Part shown: in pieces, positions 53,027 to 61,577 of the stretch
Layout of the letters: every line of letters starts with the position of its first letter
Numbering within the stretch: position 1 is the stretch's first letter
NCBI GenBank assembly: GCA_963934795.1
Contig: CAWWAF010000005.1
Location: forward strand, 5,596-69,595
DNA from: UBA8438 sp963934795
GTDB taxonomy: Bacteria > Acidobacteriota > Vicinamibacteria > Vicinamibacterales > UBA8438
Length of the DNA stretch: 64,000 nucleotides
Reading direction: 5' to 3'
The notes under the pieces: model-generated
Told to the model about the DNA's origin: nothing
Seen by the model: only the letters and a program-made list of their open reading frames with translations
The model's database searches: none
Translations under genes and position numbers: made by a program

Positions 53027-53113
53027 AAACTGTCTCCTTTACGGCACCGCTGGCCTCTCTGGCCTCGCAGCGTGTCGTCTGTAGTCCCTACGCTGAACGC
53101 GCGCGGAATACGC

Positions 53114-55072
53114 CTACTCGGGCGGCAAACGATACGCGAGCAACCGACCCGACTCGCCGCTTCCACTGACGGCGACCACGATGTACTGAGTCCCATCGAG
53201 CATGTATGTCATGGGTGACCCGGTCTGCGGAGCCGGCATGTAGACCTCGCCGACCTCCTCGCCCGTCATCTTGTCGTATGCCCGCAGCATGGCTCCCCGT
53301 TCTCCGGACGGCGTCGTGAACATTCCGCCCTCCCCGGCGACGACGAGCGTTTTCGTGTTCAGCGTGCCGATACGTCCCACGCGGCCGGTGCGAGGCACGT
53401 CGACGCCCTGAAGCCGCGGGTGATTGCGAATGTTGTCCGGGGTGGCGCCATGCGGCACCTGCCACAAAATCTCGCCGCCATTCAGATCGATCGCGGTGAT
53501 GCGGCCCCACGGTGGTTTGATAATCGGAATCCCGTCGATGGTCAGGGCCGCCTCACGCGCGCTGATCTCGGAGGCACGGCCGCGAATGAAGTTCATATCC
53601 GACCGCTCCGGGTCGTTGATGAGCCCCAGGGACACGACCTGGGTGTAGCTGTACAAGTAGATGATGCCGGTCTCCGGGTCCAGCGACGCGCCTGGCCAGT
53701 TAGTCCCGCCAGCCTGCGAGGGCAGCATCAGTGTCCCCCACGGTCCCTCTGGGACAGAGGCCGTCGGCGGGGTAAAGATCGGCCCGATCCGGTAGTGGGA
53801 CGCCACCTCCTCGGCTGCGGCCCGGAGCTCTGGCGTGAAGTCGATCAGGTCGTCGACGGCCACCCCTTGTCGGTCGTAGGCCGGTGGCTTTGTCGGGAAG
53901 GGCTGCGTGGGCGCCAGCAGCTCGCCCGGCACGTTCGAGGCTTCGACCGCGCGCTCCTCGATTGGCCAGACCGGTTCACCGGTCACCCGGTCAAAGACAT
54001 ACAACCAGGTCTGCTTGCTCGGTTGGGCAATCGCCTTGATCTCTCGCCCGTCGACGGTGATGTCGACCAGGATCGGCGCGCACGGGAGATCCCAATCCCA
54101 GACGTCATGGTGAATGAACTGGTAGTACCACAGTCGCTCACCGGTCTTCAGGTCGACCGCTACCAGGCTGTCGGCGAACAGATTGTCGCCATGACGGTGA
54201 CCACCGTAGTAGTCATTGGTTGGCATCTCGGTGGCGAAATACGCGATACCCAGTTCTTCGTCAATGGTCATCTGTCCCCAGACGCCCGTATTGCCGGAAT
54301 ACCGCCACGATTCATTCAGCCACGTATCGGCACCGAACTCGTCGCCACCCGGAACCGTGTGGAAGATCCAGTTGCGCTCGCCGGTGTTCGCGTCGAATCC
54401 GCGGACGTGCCCTTTGACGTTTTCCATGGACTCGGGCGCGCTGCCAGGCAGGTGCGCCGCTCCGATCAAGATCGTGTCGCCGGCAACGATTGGCGCAGCG
54501 TGCAGGCCGACCTCACCCGTGACCAGATCGATGTTCTGGTCCATGTTCTCCTTGAGATCCACGACGCCACCGGAACCGAAACTCGCGAGCCGCCGTCCCG
54601 TGGCCGCATCGAGGCCAACGAGTTGATAGCCTGGCGTGACGTAGAAGATCTCGCCGACGCCATCGTGGTCGCGGTACGCCAGACCACGGCCCGACAGGCG
54701 ACGCGGCGCCGCGGCGCCGCGCTCCGCCTCATCCAGTCGATGGATCCACAGCAACTCGCCCGTAGCGGCGTCCGCCGCGATGACCGACCGTCGCGTCCCA
54801 ACGGTGGAGTACAGGACACCGCCAACCATCAGCGGCGTCGACTGTAGGTTGAACTCCGGCTCGGGACCGAAATTGTCGGTCCGCAGACTCCACGCCAGTT
54901 CGAGATCATTGAAGTTGGCGGCGTCGATCTGGTCAGCGGGAGAGTAGCGAGTACTCGCAAGGTCCCCACCGTAGGTGCGCCACTCGATGTCCTGCGCGGC
55001 CGTAGGAATAGACCACACGACCGCGACCACAGCACAGCCGAACGAACGCCAGCCTCTGACGGTACAGGACAC
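53114..55072 (-). CDS. Periplasmic PQQ-dependent dehydrogenase (glucose-dehydrogenase-like)
   Basis: 652 aa from the GTG at 55072, chosen because a run of G with spacing 4 precedes it; an in-frame ATG at 55111 is possible. Signal peptide FGCAVVAVVWSIPTAAQ. Propeller opens IEWRTYGGDLASTRYSPADQID. Catalytic region HHDVWDWDLPCAPILVDI is very close to membrane glucose dehydrogenase, and PSKQTWLYVFDRVTGEPVWP follows. No haem motif. It is the fourth PQQ enzyme of the window and lies 102 bp downstream of the methyltransferase operon. Confidence 0.88.
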   Translation of the reverse strand: MSCTVRGWRSFGCAVVAVVWSIPTAAQDIEWRTYGGDLASTRYSPADQIDAANFNDLELAWSLRTDNFGPEPEFNLQSTPLMVGGVLYSTVGTRRSVIAADAATGELLWIHRLDEAERGAAAPRRLSGRGLAYRDHDGVGEIFYVTPGYQLVGLDAATGRRLASFGSGGVVDLKENMDQNIDLVTGEVGLHAAPIVAGDTILIGAAHLPGSAPESMENVKGHVRGFDANTGERNWIFHTVPGGDEFGADTWLNESWRYSGNTGVWGQMTIDEELGIAYFATEMPTNDYYGGHRHGDNLFADSLVAVDLKTGERLWYYQFIHHDVWDWDLPCAPILVDITVDGREIKAIAQPSKQTWLYVFDRVTGEPVWPIEERAVEASNVPGELLAPTQPFPTKPPAYDRQGVAVDDLIDFTPELRAAAEEVASHYRIGPIFTPPTASVPEGPWGTLMLPSQAGGTNWPGASLDPETGIIYLYSYTQVVSLGLINDPERSDMNFIRGRASEISAREAALTIDGIPIIKPPWGRITAIDLNGGEILWQVPHGATPDNIRNHPRLQGVDVPRTGRVGRIGTLNTKTLVVAGEGGMFTTPSGERGAMLRAYDKMTGEEVGEVYMPAPQTGSPMTYMLDGTQYIVVAVSGSGESGRLLAYRLPPE

Positions 55073-55174
55073 AATTCCCCCCGGGTTAAGAGCGCGCGGC
55101 CGGTGCCTCACGCCGTCTGTCGGTGCTCGATGGTCATCCTACCGGCGGAACGCCGCCAACACAACGCGGGGCTC

Positions 55175-56536
55175 TCACTCCACCGGCGTCACGAGGAGGT
55201 TCACGGCCGCGGTCGGTGAATCGACATCAGCAAACCAGGCGACCTCTTCAGCCACCATATCGAAACGCATGACATACTCGCCCGCGGTAGCGATGGCCGG
55301 CAGGTCCACCTCGATGGTGACCACCCCACCTGGTCCGACGTCGCCCGGGAGGGCAGCCCGATGCCAGTCTCCGTCGAGCAGCGCCGCATCATGCGCCGCA
55401 TGCAGTCGGATACCGAGGCGGGTCCAGCCTGCCTGTCGGGGAATCCCAGCCAGCCACAGGGTGTCACCGGTGTTCTCGATCTCCACCGCCACCCGGCCCG
55501 GCTGGCCGACAATCATGGTTGCGGGATCCGTCGAGGGTCGCGGGGTGATGCGAGCGGTCAACCGCCCGGGACGTCGCGTATCCGGGACCGAGTCCCCCTT
55601 GTACATGAGGATAAAGCTGGTGTAGACGAGTGCGGCGCAGAGCGGCTCCCAAAAATGACGCAGGTTCTTCCCCTGCATGAAATCGCCCAGCTCGGACGCC
55701 GGCACTTCCACCGACTCGTCGATCGTCAGTGGCACAATCGTCGTCCGGTCGAGCCCATACCGTCGGCCCAGTTTCTCGATCTCCTCCACGACGATGTTGT
55801 TCTCGAGCACGCCGAACTCGCGTACCTCGGCCAGGCTCTTCTCCGCCCCTGCGTGATGACGACCCGGCTCTCGCATCCCGATGATGCCGCCCTCGCGTAG
55901 CACGCGAGCCATCTCTGCCAACACCGCCTCATAGTTGGGAATATGGTGAAACGCGTCGTAGACGATGATCTTGTCGACCGAGCCGTCCTCAAGCGGCAAC
56001 CGGTGCCCGTCGTAGAGCACAAACTCGGGCTCGACCGTCCAGTTCGTATGCTGGTCGGAGTCGAAGAGCTCGCGCCCGATACCCAGGGCCGTCTCCGACA
56101 CGTCCACCGATATGGTCTTGCACCCGTATCGATTGAGCAGATGAGACAGCCAGCAGGACCCGGCTCCCATCTCGAGCACGGTATCCCCGGGGGCGATGCG
56201 CAACCAGTGGAAGAGCACCCCCAGATCAAACAGCCGCCGGGCAAAGAACATCCGGTCGGTGAACGGTTTACCGAGCAGGTACTCGCGGTCACTGCGCACG
56301 AAGTAGTCCTCGGCCGCGACGTTGAGATCATCGGTCCGACGATTCAAGTCGGCTGGGTCGTAGTGCGGTGAGACGGCGTGGAGGGGAAGTTGGTCGAGCC
56401 CCATGCCCGCGCTCAGAAACAGGCGGCTCCCGACGTCGTCGCATAACAGTCGGAACCGGACGGAGCGCCTGGACAGCCAGAGGCAGCCGTTGGCAATGGC
56501 TCTGGCGAGTCGGTCTCGTTTTCCTTCTCCTGGCAT
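55175..56536 (-). CDS. SAM-dependent methyltransferase with C-terminal beta-sandwich
   Basis: 453 aa. Central Methyltransf_11 domain: GDTVLEMGAGSCWLSHLLNRYG (motif I), YDGHRLPLEDGSVDKIIVYDAFHH, and MARVLREGGIIGMREPG. About 100 residues after ARITPRPS form an immunoglobulin-like sandwich (VAVEIENTGDTLWLAG ... GGVVTIEVDLPAIATAGEYVMRFDMV), typical of surface or glycan-linked proteins. The combination suggests modification of a carbohydrate or lipid-linked sugar, but this is inference. It starts 6 bp after panE, so it belongs to the frc-panE operon. Confidence 0.82.
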   Translation of the reverse strand: MPGEGKRDRLARAIANGCLWLSRRSVRFRLLCDDVGSRLFLSAGMGLDQLPLHAVSPHYDPADLNRRTDDLNVAAEDYFVRSDREYLLGKPFTDRMFFARRLFDLGVLFHWLRIAPGDTVLEMGAGSCWLSHLLNRYGCKTISVDVSETALGIGRELFDSDQHTNWTVEPEFVLYDGHRLPLEDGSVDKIIVYDAFHHIPNYEAVLAEMARVLREGGIIGMREPGRHHAGAEKSLAEVREFGVLENNIVVEEIEKLGRRYGLDRTTIVPLTIDESVEVPASELGDFMQGKNLRHFWEPLCAALVYTSFILMYKGDSVPDTRRPGRLTARITPRPSTDPATMIVGQPGRVAVEIENTGDTLWLAGIPRQAGWTRLGIRLHAAHDAALLDGDWHRAALPGDVGPGGVVTIEVDLPAIATAGEYVMRFDMVAEEVAWFADVDSPTAAVNLLVTPVE

Positions 56537-56542
56537 GGGAAG

Positions 56543-57553
56543 CTAAGCCGTCCTGGGACGGCCCTTGATGTGGACACCCTCGTCCTGGATCGTCTTGTTC
56601 AACAGACTTGCGCACGCATAGACCGCGCGCAACGTCGGCACCTCTACGCCGGTGATCTCGGCCAGTTCGACGACGACGCCCAGCATCCCGTCGATCTCGA
56701 GGGGCTTCCCTGCCTCGACATCTTGCAGCATCGAGGTCTTGTGTCTACCGACGCTTTCGGCGCCGGCGATCCGACGCTCCATCGGCACACGGAAGCTGGC
56801 GCCCAAGCGTTCGGCAATCGTCTTCGCCTCGGTCATCATGGTCGCCGCCAGCGCCCTGGACAGTGGGAACTGACAGATATCCACCAGCGTCGCGTGCGTC
56901 AGTGCGCTGATGGGATTGAAGGTCAGGTTCCCCCAAAGTTTCAGCCAAATCTCGGACCGGATGTCGTCGAGCACGCGAGCCTTGAACCCACCCTCCCCGA
57001 ACAAGGCGGATACCATGGCCACCCGGTCGGATGCGCTACCGTCGAGTTCACCGACCGGGAAGCGGTTCCCTTCGATGTGCTGGATGACGCCGGGCTCAGC
57101 CACGGTGGCGGCCGGATACGCGATACAGCCAACCACCTGATTCGGATCGATCGCGTTGAACAGCACGCCGCCCGGATCGACGGTCTCGACCACACGGCCG
57201 GCATACGGCCCGCCCAGCTTCTGGAAGTACCACCAGGGGATCCCGTTCTGGAGCGTCACGAGCACCGTCTCGGGGCCAACGATAGCTGGCAGGTCCTGAA
57301 CAACCGCCGCAATCTGGTGCGCCTTGAGCGCGAGCAGTACGACATCCTGCGTGCCCAAATCTGGAATGGTGTCGGTCGCGGTCAGTGTCGTCGCTACCAG
57401 TTCCTGGTCGCCCTCCAGCAAGGTCAGGCCCTTGGCCCGAATGGCCGCCAGGTGTGGCCCCCGGGCGATTGCCGACACCTCGTGCCCGGCGTGCGCAAGC
57501 CGCACCGCCATATACCCACCGATGGCTCCCGCCCCTACGACGCACACTTTCAT
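56543..57553 (-). CDS. 2-dehydropantoate 2-reductase family protein
   Basis: 336 aa. NADPH-dependent ketopantoate reductase fold: KVCVVGAGAIGGYMAVRLAHAGHEV (Rossmann), the catalytic Lys region in IRSEIWLKLWGNLTFNPISALT, and LALKAHQIAAV. In pantothenate synthesis it reduces ketopantoate to pantoate. The family also includes paralogues that act on other 2-oxo acids. Position between a formyl-CoA transferase and a methyltransferase, rather than near panB/panC, makes the paralogue possibility real, so no symbol is given. It lies 8 bp after the frc stop. Confidence 0.88.
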   Translation of the reverse strand: MKVCVVGAGAIGGYMAVRLAHAGHEVSAIARGPHLAAIRAKGLTLLEGDQELVATTLTATDTIPDLGTQDVVLLALKAHQIAAVVQDLPAIVGPETVLVTLQNGIPWWYFQKLGGPYAGRVVETVDPGGVLFNAIDPNQVVGCIAYPAATVAEPGVIQHIEGNRFPVGELDGSASDRVAMVSALFGEGGFKARVLDDIRSEIWLKLWGNLTFNPISALTHATLVDICQFPLSRALAATMMTEAKTIAERLGASFRVPMERRIAGAESVGRHKTSMLQDVEAGKPLEIDGMLGVVVELAEITGVEVPTLRAVYACASLLNKTIQDEGVHIKGRPRTA

Positions 57554-57561
57554 GTCGGCCT

Positions 57562-58806
57562 CTATACGGCGCCGTCGGCCTTTGCCGCGGCAATGGCGTC
57601 CAGGTCCATTCCCAGCACGCCGCCGAGTACTTCGTCCGTATGCTCTCCGAGAAGCGGCGAGCGCTTCACGTCGACGGGGGAATCTGACAATTTGATGGGA
57701 TTGCCGACGCTCAGATACGCCCCCCTGGTCGGGTGATCGACTTCAACGATGGTCCCGGTTTCCCGCAATGACGGTTCCTGCGACAGCTCTTTCATTGACA
57801 GCACCGGCCCACAGGGCACGTTCAAGGGGTTCAAGATGGCCATGACCTCGAACTTCTCCTTGGTCTGGGTCCATTTCTCGATCTCATTGAACATGGTGTC
57901 GATCTTCGGGAGCCGGGCCGCCGGGGTGTTCCAATCGGGATCGTCCAACCAATCCTCACGGCCCACCGCCCGCGCCAGACCAGCAAACGCGGCCGCCTGG
58001 GCAATCACGTAGATGTACGCATCCGGATCCGTTTCCCATCCTTTGCACTTGACGATCCACCCCGGCTGGCCACCACCAGACGCGTTGCCGGCCCGCGGGG
58101 TCGCCTCCCCAAACGTGCCATTGGGATACTGGGGGTACTCCGTCAGCGGCCCGTGCGCAAGCCGCTGTTGGTCTCGCAACTTGACCCGACACAAATTGAG
58201 CACTCCGTCCTGCATGGCACACACGACCTTTTGGCCACGACCGCTCTTCTCTCGTTGGAACAACGCGGTCACGATGCCGAGGGCCAAATGCAGTCCCGTC
58301 CCGCTGTCACCAATCTGGGCGCCCGTCACGACCGGAGGACCGTCGGGGAACCCGGTGGTGCTGGCACCGCCACCGGTGCACTGAGCGACGTTCTCATACA
58401 CCTTGCAGTCTTCATACGGACCAGGACCGAACCCCTTGATCGATGCGTAGATGATGCGCGGGTTGATCTCCTGGATACGCTCCCAGGAAAACCCCATCCG
58501 GTCGAGCGCGCCCGGGGCAAAGTTCTCAGCTAGGACGTCGCACTCTTGAATCAGCTTGGTGAAGATCGCCTTCCCGCTGTCGTGCTTGGTATTGAGCGTG
58601 ATGCTTCGTTTGTTGTGGTTGAGCATCGTGAAATACAAGCTGTCGACATCCGGAATGTCCCGCAACTGGCTTCGAGTCGCGTCACCCGACCCCGGACGTT
58701 CAACCTTGATCACGTCAGCGCCGAACCACGCCAGTAGCTGCGTGCATGTCGGGCCCGACTGCACGTGGGTCATGTCGAGTATCCGTACTCCCTCGAGAGC
58801 TTTCAT
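57562..58806 (-). CDS. frc: Family III CoA-transferase, formyl-CoA:oxalate CoA-transferase-like
   Basis: 414 aa from the ATG at 58806 with GGAG upstream; 15 extra residues to 58851 are not homologous. It follows formyl-CoA transferase closely: RILDMTHVQSGPTCTQLLA, the catalytic Asp ~167 in GAQIGDSGTG, AMQDGVLNLCRVKLRDQQRL, GGGQPGWIVKCKGWETDPDAYIY and LNVPCGPVLSMKEL. The enzyme moves CoA from formyl-CoA to oxalate so that oxalyl-CoA decarboxylase can act. No decarboxylase gene is in the window, so the acceptor acid could differ. First gene of a three-gene operon. Confidence 0.87.
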   Translation of the reverse strand: MKALEGVRILDMTHVQSGPTCTQLLAWFGADVIKVERPGSGDATRSQLRDIPDVDSLYFTMLNHNKRSITLNTKHDSGKAIFTKLIQECDVLAENFAPGALDRMGFSWERIQEINPRIIYASIKGFGPGPYEDCKVYENVAQCTGGGASTTGFPDGPPVVTGAQIGDSGTGLHLALGIVTALFQREKSGRGQKVVCAMQDGVLNLCRVKLRDQQRLAHGPLTEYPQYPNGTFGEATPRAGNASGGGQPGWIVKCKGWETDPDAYIYVIAQAAAFAGLARAVGREDWLDDPDWNTPAARLPKIDTMFNEIEKWTQTKEKFEVMAILNPLNVPCGPVLSMKELSQEPSLRETGTIVEVDHPTRGAYLSVGNPIKLSDSPVDVKRSPLLGEHTDEVLGGVLGMDLDAIAAAKADGAV

Positions 58807-58987
58807 CGCGTTCTCCGTAGGATGGTCGTATTCTATGAACTGCGGCCCCACATTATGGCACCGACCGGTGACGGACGACAGCCGCGACGCGACGGCCTAC
58901 GCCGACGCCGTAACCGGCCCTTGGACGACCCACGAACCCGAACATGCGGCACTCCGCGATTCTTCGTCGTGGCCGGCGACGTCCCCT

Positions 58988-59272
58988 CTACCCTCGATCC
59001 ATCGGTAGCCCTATAACGAACACAGCCCCGCCGGCATCATCAGAATCGGCAGTGAGCGTGCCGCTATGCATTTCCACCACGCGGCGGGCCGTGGCCAGTC
59101 CCAACCCGCTGCCTCGGTGCTTGGTCGTAACGAACGGTTCGAACAGGCAGTGTCGAATCTCGGGGTCGATGCCAGGGCCATGGTCGCGAACCCGAATCTC
59201 GCAGCCGGTCGCCATGACGCCAAGGCACACACCGGCGACGCCGCCCAACCACCTGCCGCCCTCATGCCTCAT
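58988..59272 (-). pseudogene. Remnant of a sensor histidine kinase (HATPase C-terminal part only)
   Basis: The last ~73 codons read CEIRVRDHGPGIDPEIRHCLFEPF, TTKHRGSGLGLATARRVVEMHSGTLT and AVFVIGLPMDRG then stop, giving G1 and G2 boxes of a kinase ATPase domain. Upstream of ~59206 the frame loses all similarity (GGRWLGGVAGVCLGVMATG), and the His box, the N box and any sensor are missing. No start fits a functional protein. The rest of the 600-bp gap between 58806 and 59408 holds only a -10-like TATACT at 59381-59386 before the aminotransferase gene. Confidence 0.75.
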
Positions 59273-59407
59273 CCTGGTCCCCCTCTGGAGTCCCCATTCT
59301 AGTGCGCAGTCACCGTCGAGCGTGCGACGGTCGAATCGGCGCCGCAGTCGGCTGACCGGGCGAGACTCAGGCGCGCGTCGTATACTGGCGCGGCGGTCGT
59401 TCCGGTC

Positions 59408-60559
59408 ATGCTCATCTGCCAGAAATCCCATTTCGCCCTGCCTCCCGGGGTGCACTATCTGAACTGCGCCTACATGGCGCCGCTCGCGCACGCGGTCCGA
59501 TCGGCTGGCATCGCCGGTATCGATCGGCGCGCGACGCCACACCTGATTCGTCCCCGCGATTTCTTTGAGGAGAGCGACGTGGTCCGGTCCCTCTTCTCGC
59601 GGATCGTCAACGCTCCGGATCCCAATCGCATCGCGATCGTGCCGTCTGTCTCCTACGGCCTCGCCACCGTCGCACGGAATGTGCGTGCCACCGCGGGTGA
59701 CAACATCGTGGTGCTGGAGGAGCAGTTCCCCAGCAACGTCTACGCCTGGCGACGGCTCTGCGCCGAGCAGGGCCTCACGCTTCGGACCGTTGCGTCGCCT
59801 CCGCACCAGCACAGCGGACGCGCCGCCGAATGGAACGCTCGCGTGCTGACGGCAATCGACCGTCGGACCGCGGTGGTCGCTCTCCCGCAGGTCCATTGGA
59901 CGGACGGGACGCTGTTCGACCTGGAACGCGTGGGCCAGCGAGCCCGCGAGTGTCGTGCGCTCTTCGTGGTCGATGGCACCCAATCAGTGGGAGCGTTACC
60001 ATTCGACACGCGACGGATTCAACCGGACGCGCTGATCTGTGCCGGCTACAAGTGGCTGCTCGGTCCCTATTCGACCGGATTGGCCTACTACGGCCGAGCC
60101 TTCGACGATGGCACCCCTCTGGAAGAAGGCTGGATCACCCGGCGCGAAAGCGAGAACTTCGCCGATCTGGTTCGGTATCGAGATGACTATCAGGGCGCAG
60201 CCATCCGATACGACGTGGGTGAGCGCTCCAACTTCACGTTGCTGCCGATGCTGGCGGCCGCGCTCGAACTCGTCCTCCAGTGGACCGTGCCCGCGATTCA
60301 AGACTATTGCCGCAGTGTGTCGACCGAGGTGACCCAGACCTTGCGAGAGCGCGGGTACTGGGTTGAAGAGGACGAGTGGCGCGCCCCGCACCTGTTCGGC
60401 CTACGCCCGGCAGACGCAGGCAGCACCAACACCCTGTCAGACCGACTCGCGGCACGGGACGTAACGGTCTCACTGCGGGGTGACGCGATTCGGGTCTCTC
60501 CCCACCTCTACAACGACTCCGGAGACGTCGAAGCCCTGTTGGACGCACTCGCGCTGTAA
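59408..60559 (+). CDS. Aminotransferase class V (cysteine desulfurase / epimerase-like) PLP enzyme
   Basis: 383 aa fold-type I PLP enzyme. The cofactor Lys is ~215 in CAGYKWLLGPYSTG. FVVDGTQSVGALPFD supplies the Asp and Gln that contact the pyridine ring, and VPSVSYGLATVARN the phosphate-side loop. It resembles isopenicillin-N-epimerase and selenocysteine-lyase-like relatives more than IscS, with no clear catalytic Cys loop. A -10-like TATACT lies at 59381-59386. No sulfur-cluster genes are nearby, so a role in FeS assembly is not supported. Substrate unknown. Confidence 0.83.
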   Translation: MLICQKSHFALPPGVHYLNCAYMAPLAHAVRSAGIAGIDRRATPHLIRPRDFFEESDVVRSLFSRIVNAPDPNRIAIVPSVSYGLATVARNVRATAGDNIVVLEEQFPSNVYAWRRLCAEQGLTLRTVASPPHQHSGRAAEWNARVLTAIDRRTAVVALPQVHWTDGTLFDLERVGQRARECRALFVVDGTQSVGALPFDTRRIQPDALICAGYKWLLGPYSTGLAYYGRAFDDGTPLEEGWITRRESENFADLVRYRDDYQGAAIRYDVGERSNFTLLPMLAAALELVLQWTVPAIQDYCRSVSTEVTQTLRERGYWVEEDEWRAPHLFGLRPADAGSTNTLSDRLAARDVTVSLRGDAIRVSPHLYNDSGDVEALLDALAL

Positions 60560-60568
60560 CGAGGGCGG

Positions 60569-61462
60569 TTACGGCCAGGGACGCGTCACCACGCGACTCG
60601 CAGGACCCAGCGCCTCCCCGAGCCGGAACGCCCGGCGGGTGCGCAAGTCGAACCGGTCACCGGCTTCAAGAAAATAGAATCGGCCGCCGGAGTCCAGTTG
60701 GCGCGCGTGGTCGTAGATGGCCACGTAGCTACGTCCGATGACCTCGAACTCGTCGCCGCGCACGACAATCGCCGTATCTTCATCGAGCCCTATTCCCAGC
60801 AGCGCGGGGTGCGCCTCAACCACGCTGATGAGGTCGAACTGACGATTGCGTCGCAACAGGTGCTGATCGATGGCGGTGTCGCGCAGAAAGCCGAACCCGA
60901 CGACGTGGTCGCCCATCATGATGGTGTTGGTGGCAGAGTCGCCCCGGGCGAGATAGGAACCCAAAATCGTTGCCCCGGCCGAGGAGCCGCCCACAACGCC
61001 CCCGCGGCGTAAGACGTCACGGAGCGCCTCCTGCACGGCGGTATCAAGATACGCGTCGGCCAGCCGCCACTGCCGTCCACCCGGAAACCAGACCCCACGT
61101 GCGCGACGCAGCGGAGCCACGAACGACTCGCTGTTGGCCACGTCGCGGTCAGTCGTGTGCAATACCAGCAAATCGGTGGCGCCAAGGTCCCGGAACGGCT
61201 GCAGCCCCGGATACGACTGGTCGTAGATCTCGCTACCACCCGCGGTCGGGATGACGACTATGGGCGCGTCGGGTCCGCCGGCCAGCCCGACAAACCGTTC
61301 GAGAATCGCCGGGTCGCGCAGACCACCGCCCACGACCACCAGCGTCCCGGCGGGAGGTCCGACGGTGGCAGTGGCCGTCTGCGCGCTCGACCCATCTGAC
61401 ACGGCAAGCGCCAGTCCCAGAACAGCCGCCATCCGCATGACGTACTTCGCGTCGGTGCTCAC
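60569..61462 (-). CDS. Exported cyanophycinase-like S51 peptidase
   Basis: 297 aa from a GTG at 61462 with AAGGAG 7 nt upstream. A signal peptide (AAVLGLALAVSDGSSAQ) leads to a class I glutamine-amidotransferase-like fold of the S51 family: TLVVVGGGLRDPAILERF, GVWFPGGRQWRLADAY, the nucleophile Ser ~161 in VVGGSSAGATILGSYL, and GFGFLRDTAIDQHLLRRNRQFDL. Cyanophycinases degrade Asp-Arg polymer to dipeptides. An exported form would work on polymer from outside. No cyanophycin synthetase is seen. The TACAAT upstream on the - strand is a plausible -10. Confidence 0.85.
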   Translation of the reverse strand: MSTDAKYVMRMAAVLGLALAVSDGSSAQTATATVGPPAGTLVVVGGGLRDPAILERFVGLAGGPDAPIVVIPTAGGSEIYDQSYPGLQPFRDLGATDLLVLHTTDRDVANSESFVAPLRRARGVWFPGGRQWRLADAYLDTAVQEALRDVLRRGGVVGGSSAGATILGSYLARGDSATNTIMMGDHVVGFGFLRDTAIDQHLLRRNRQFDLISVVEAHPALLGIGLDEDTAIVVRGDEFEVIGRSYVAIYDHARQLDSGGRFYFLEAGDRFDLRTRRAFRLGEALGPASRVVTRPWP

Positions 61463-61577
61463 ATGTCACTCCTTCTGATAGAAATAATTGTATATCCCAC
61501 ATCCGAGCCGCCGGGTGCCATTCGAGATCTACTACAATGTGCGGGTTACTCCCTGCGCTGAGGCTGGAATTACACTT

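Noticed and set aside
53420..54847. 475-codon open frame opposite the PQQ dehydrogenase
   Set aside because: Antisense shadow: no recognisable motif, while the other strand carries the full quinoprotein pattern.
56570..57736. 388-codon open frame spanning panE and the end of frc on the + strand
   Set aside because: Covers two clear genes on the - strand and shows no domain.
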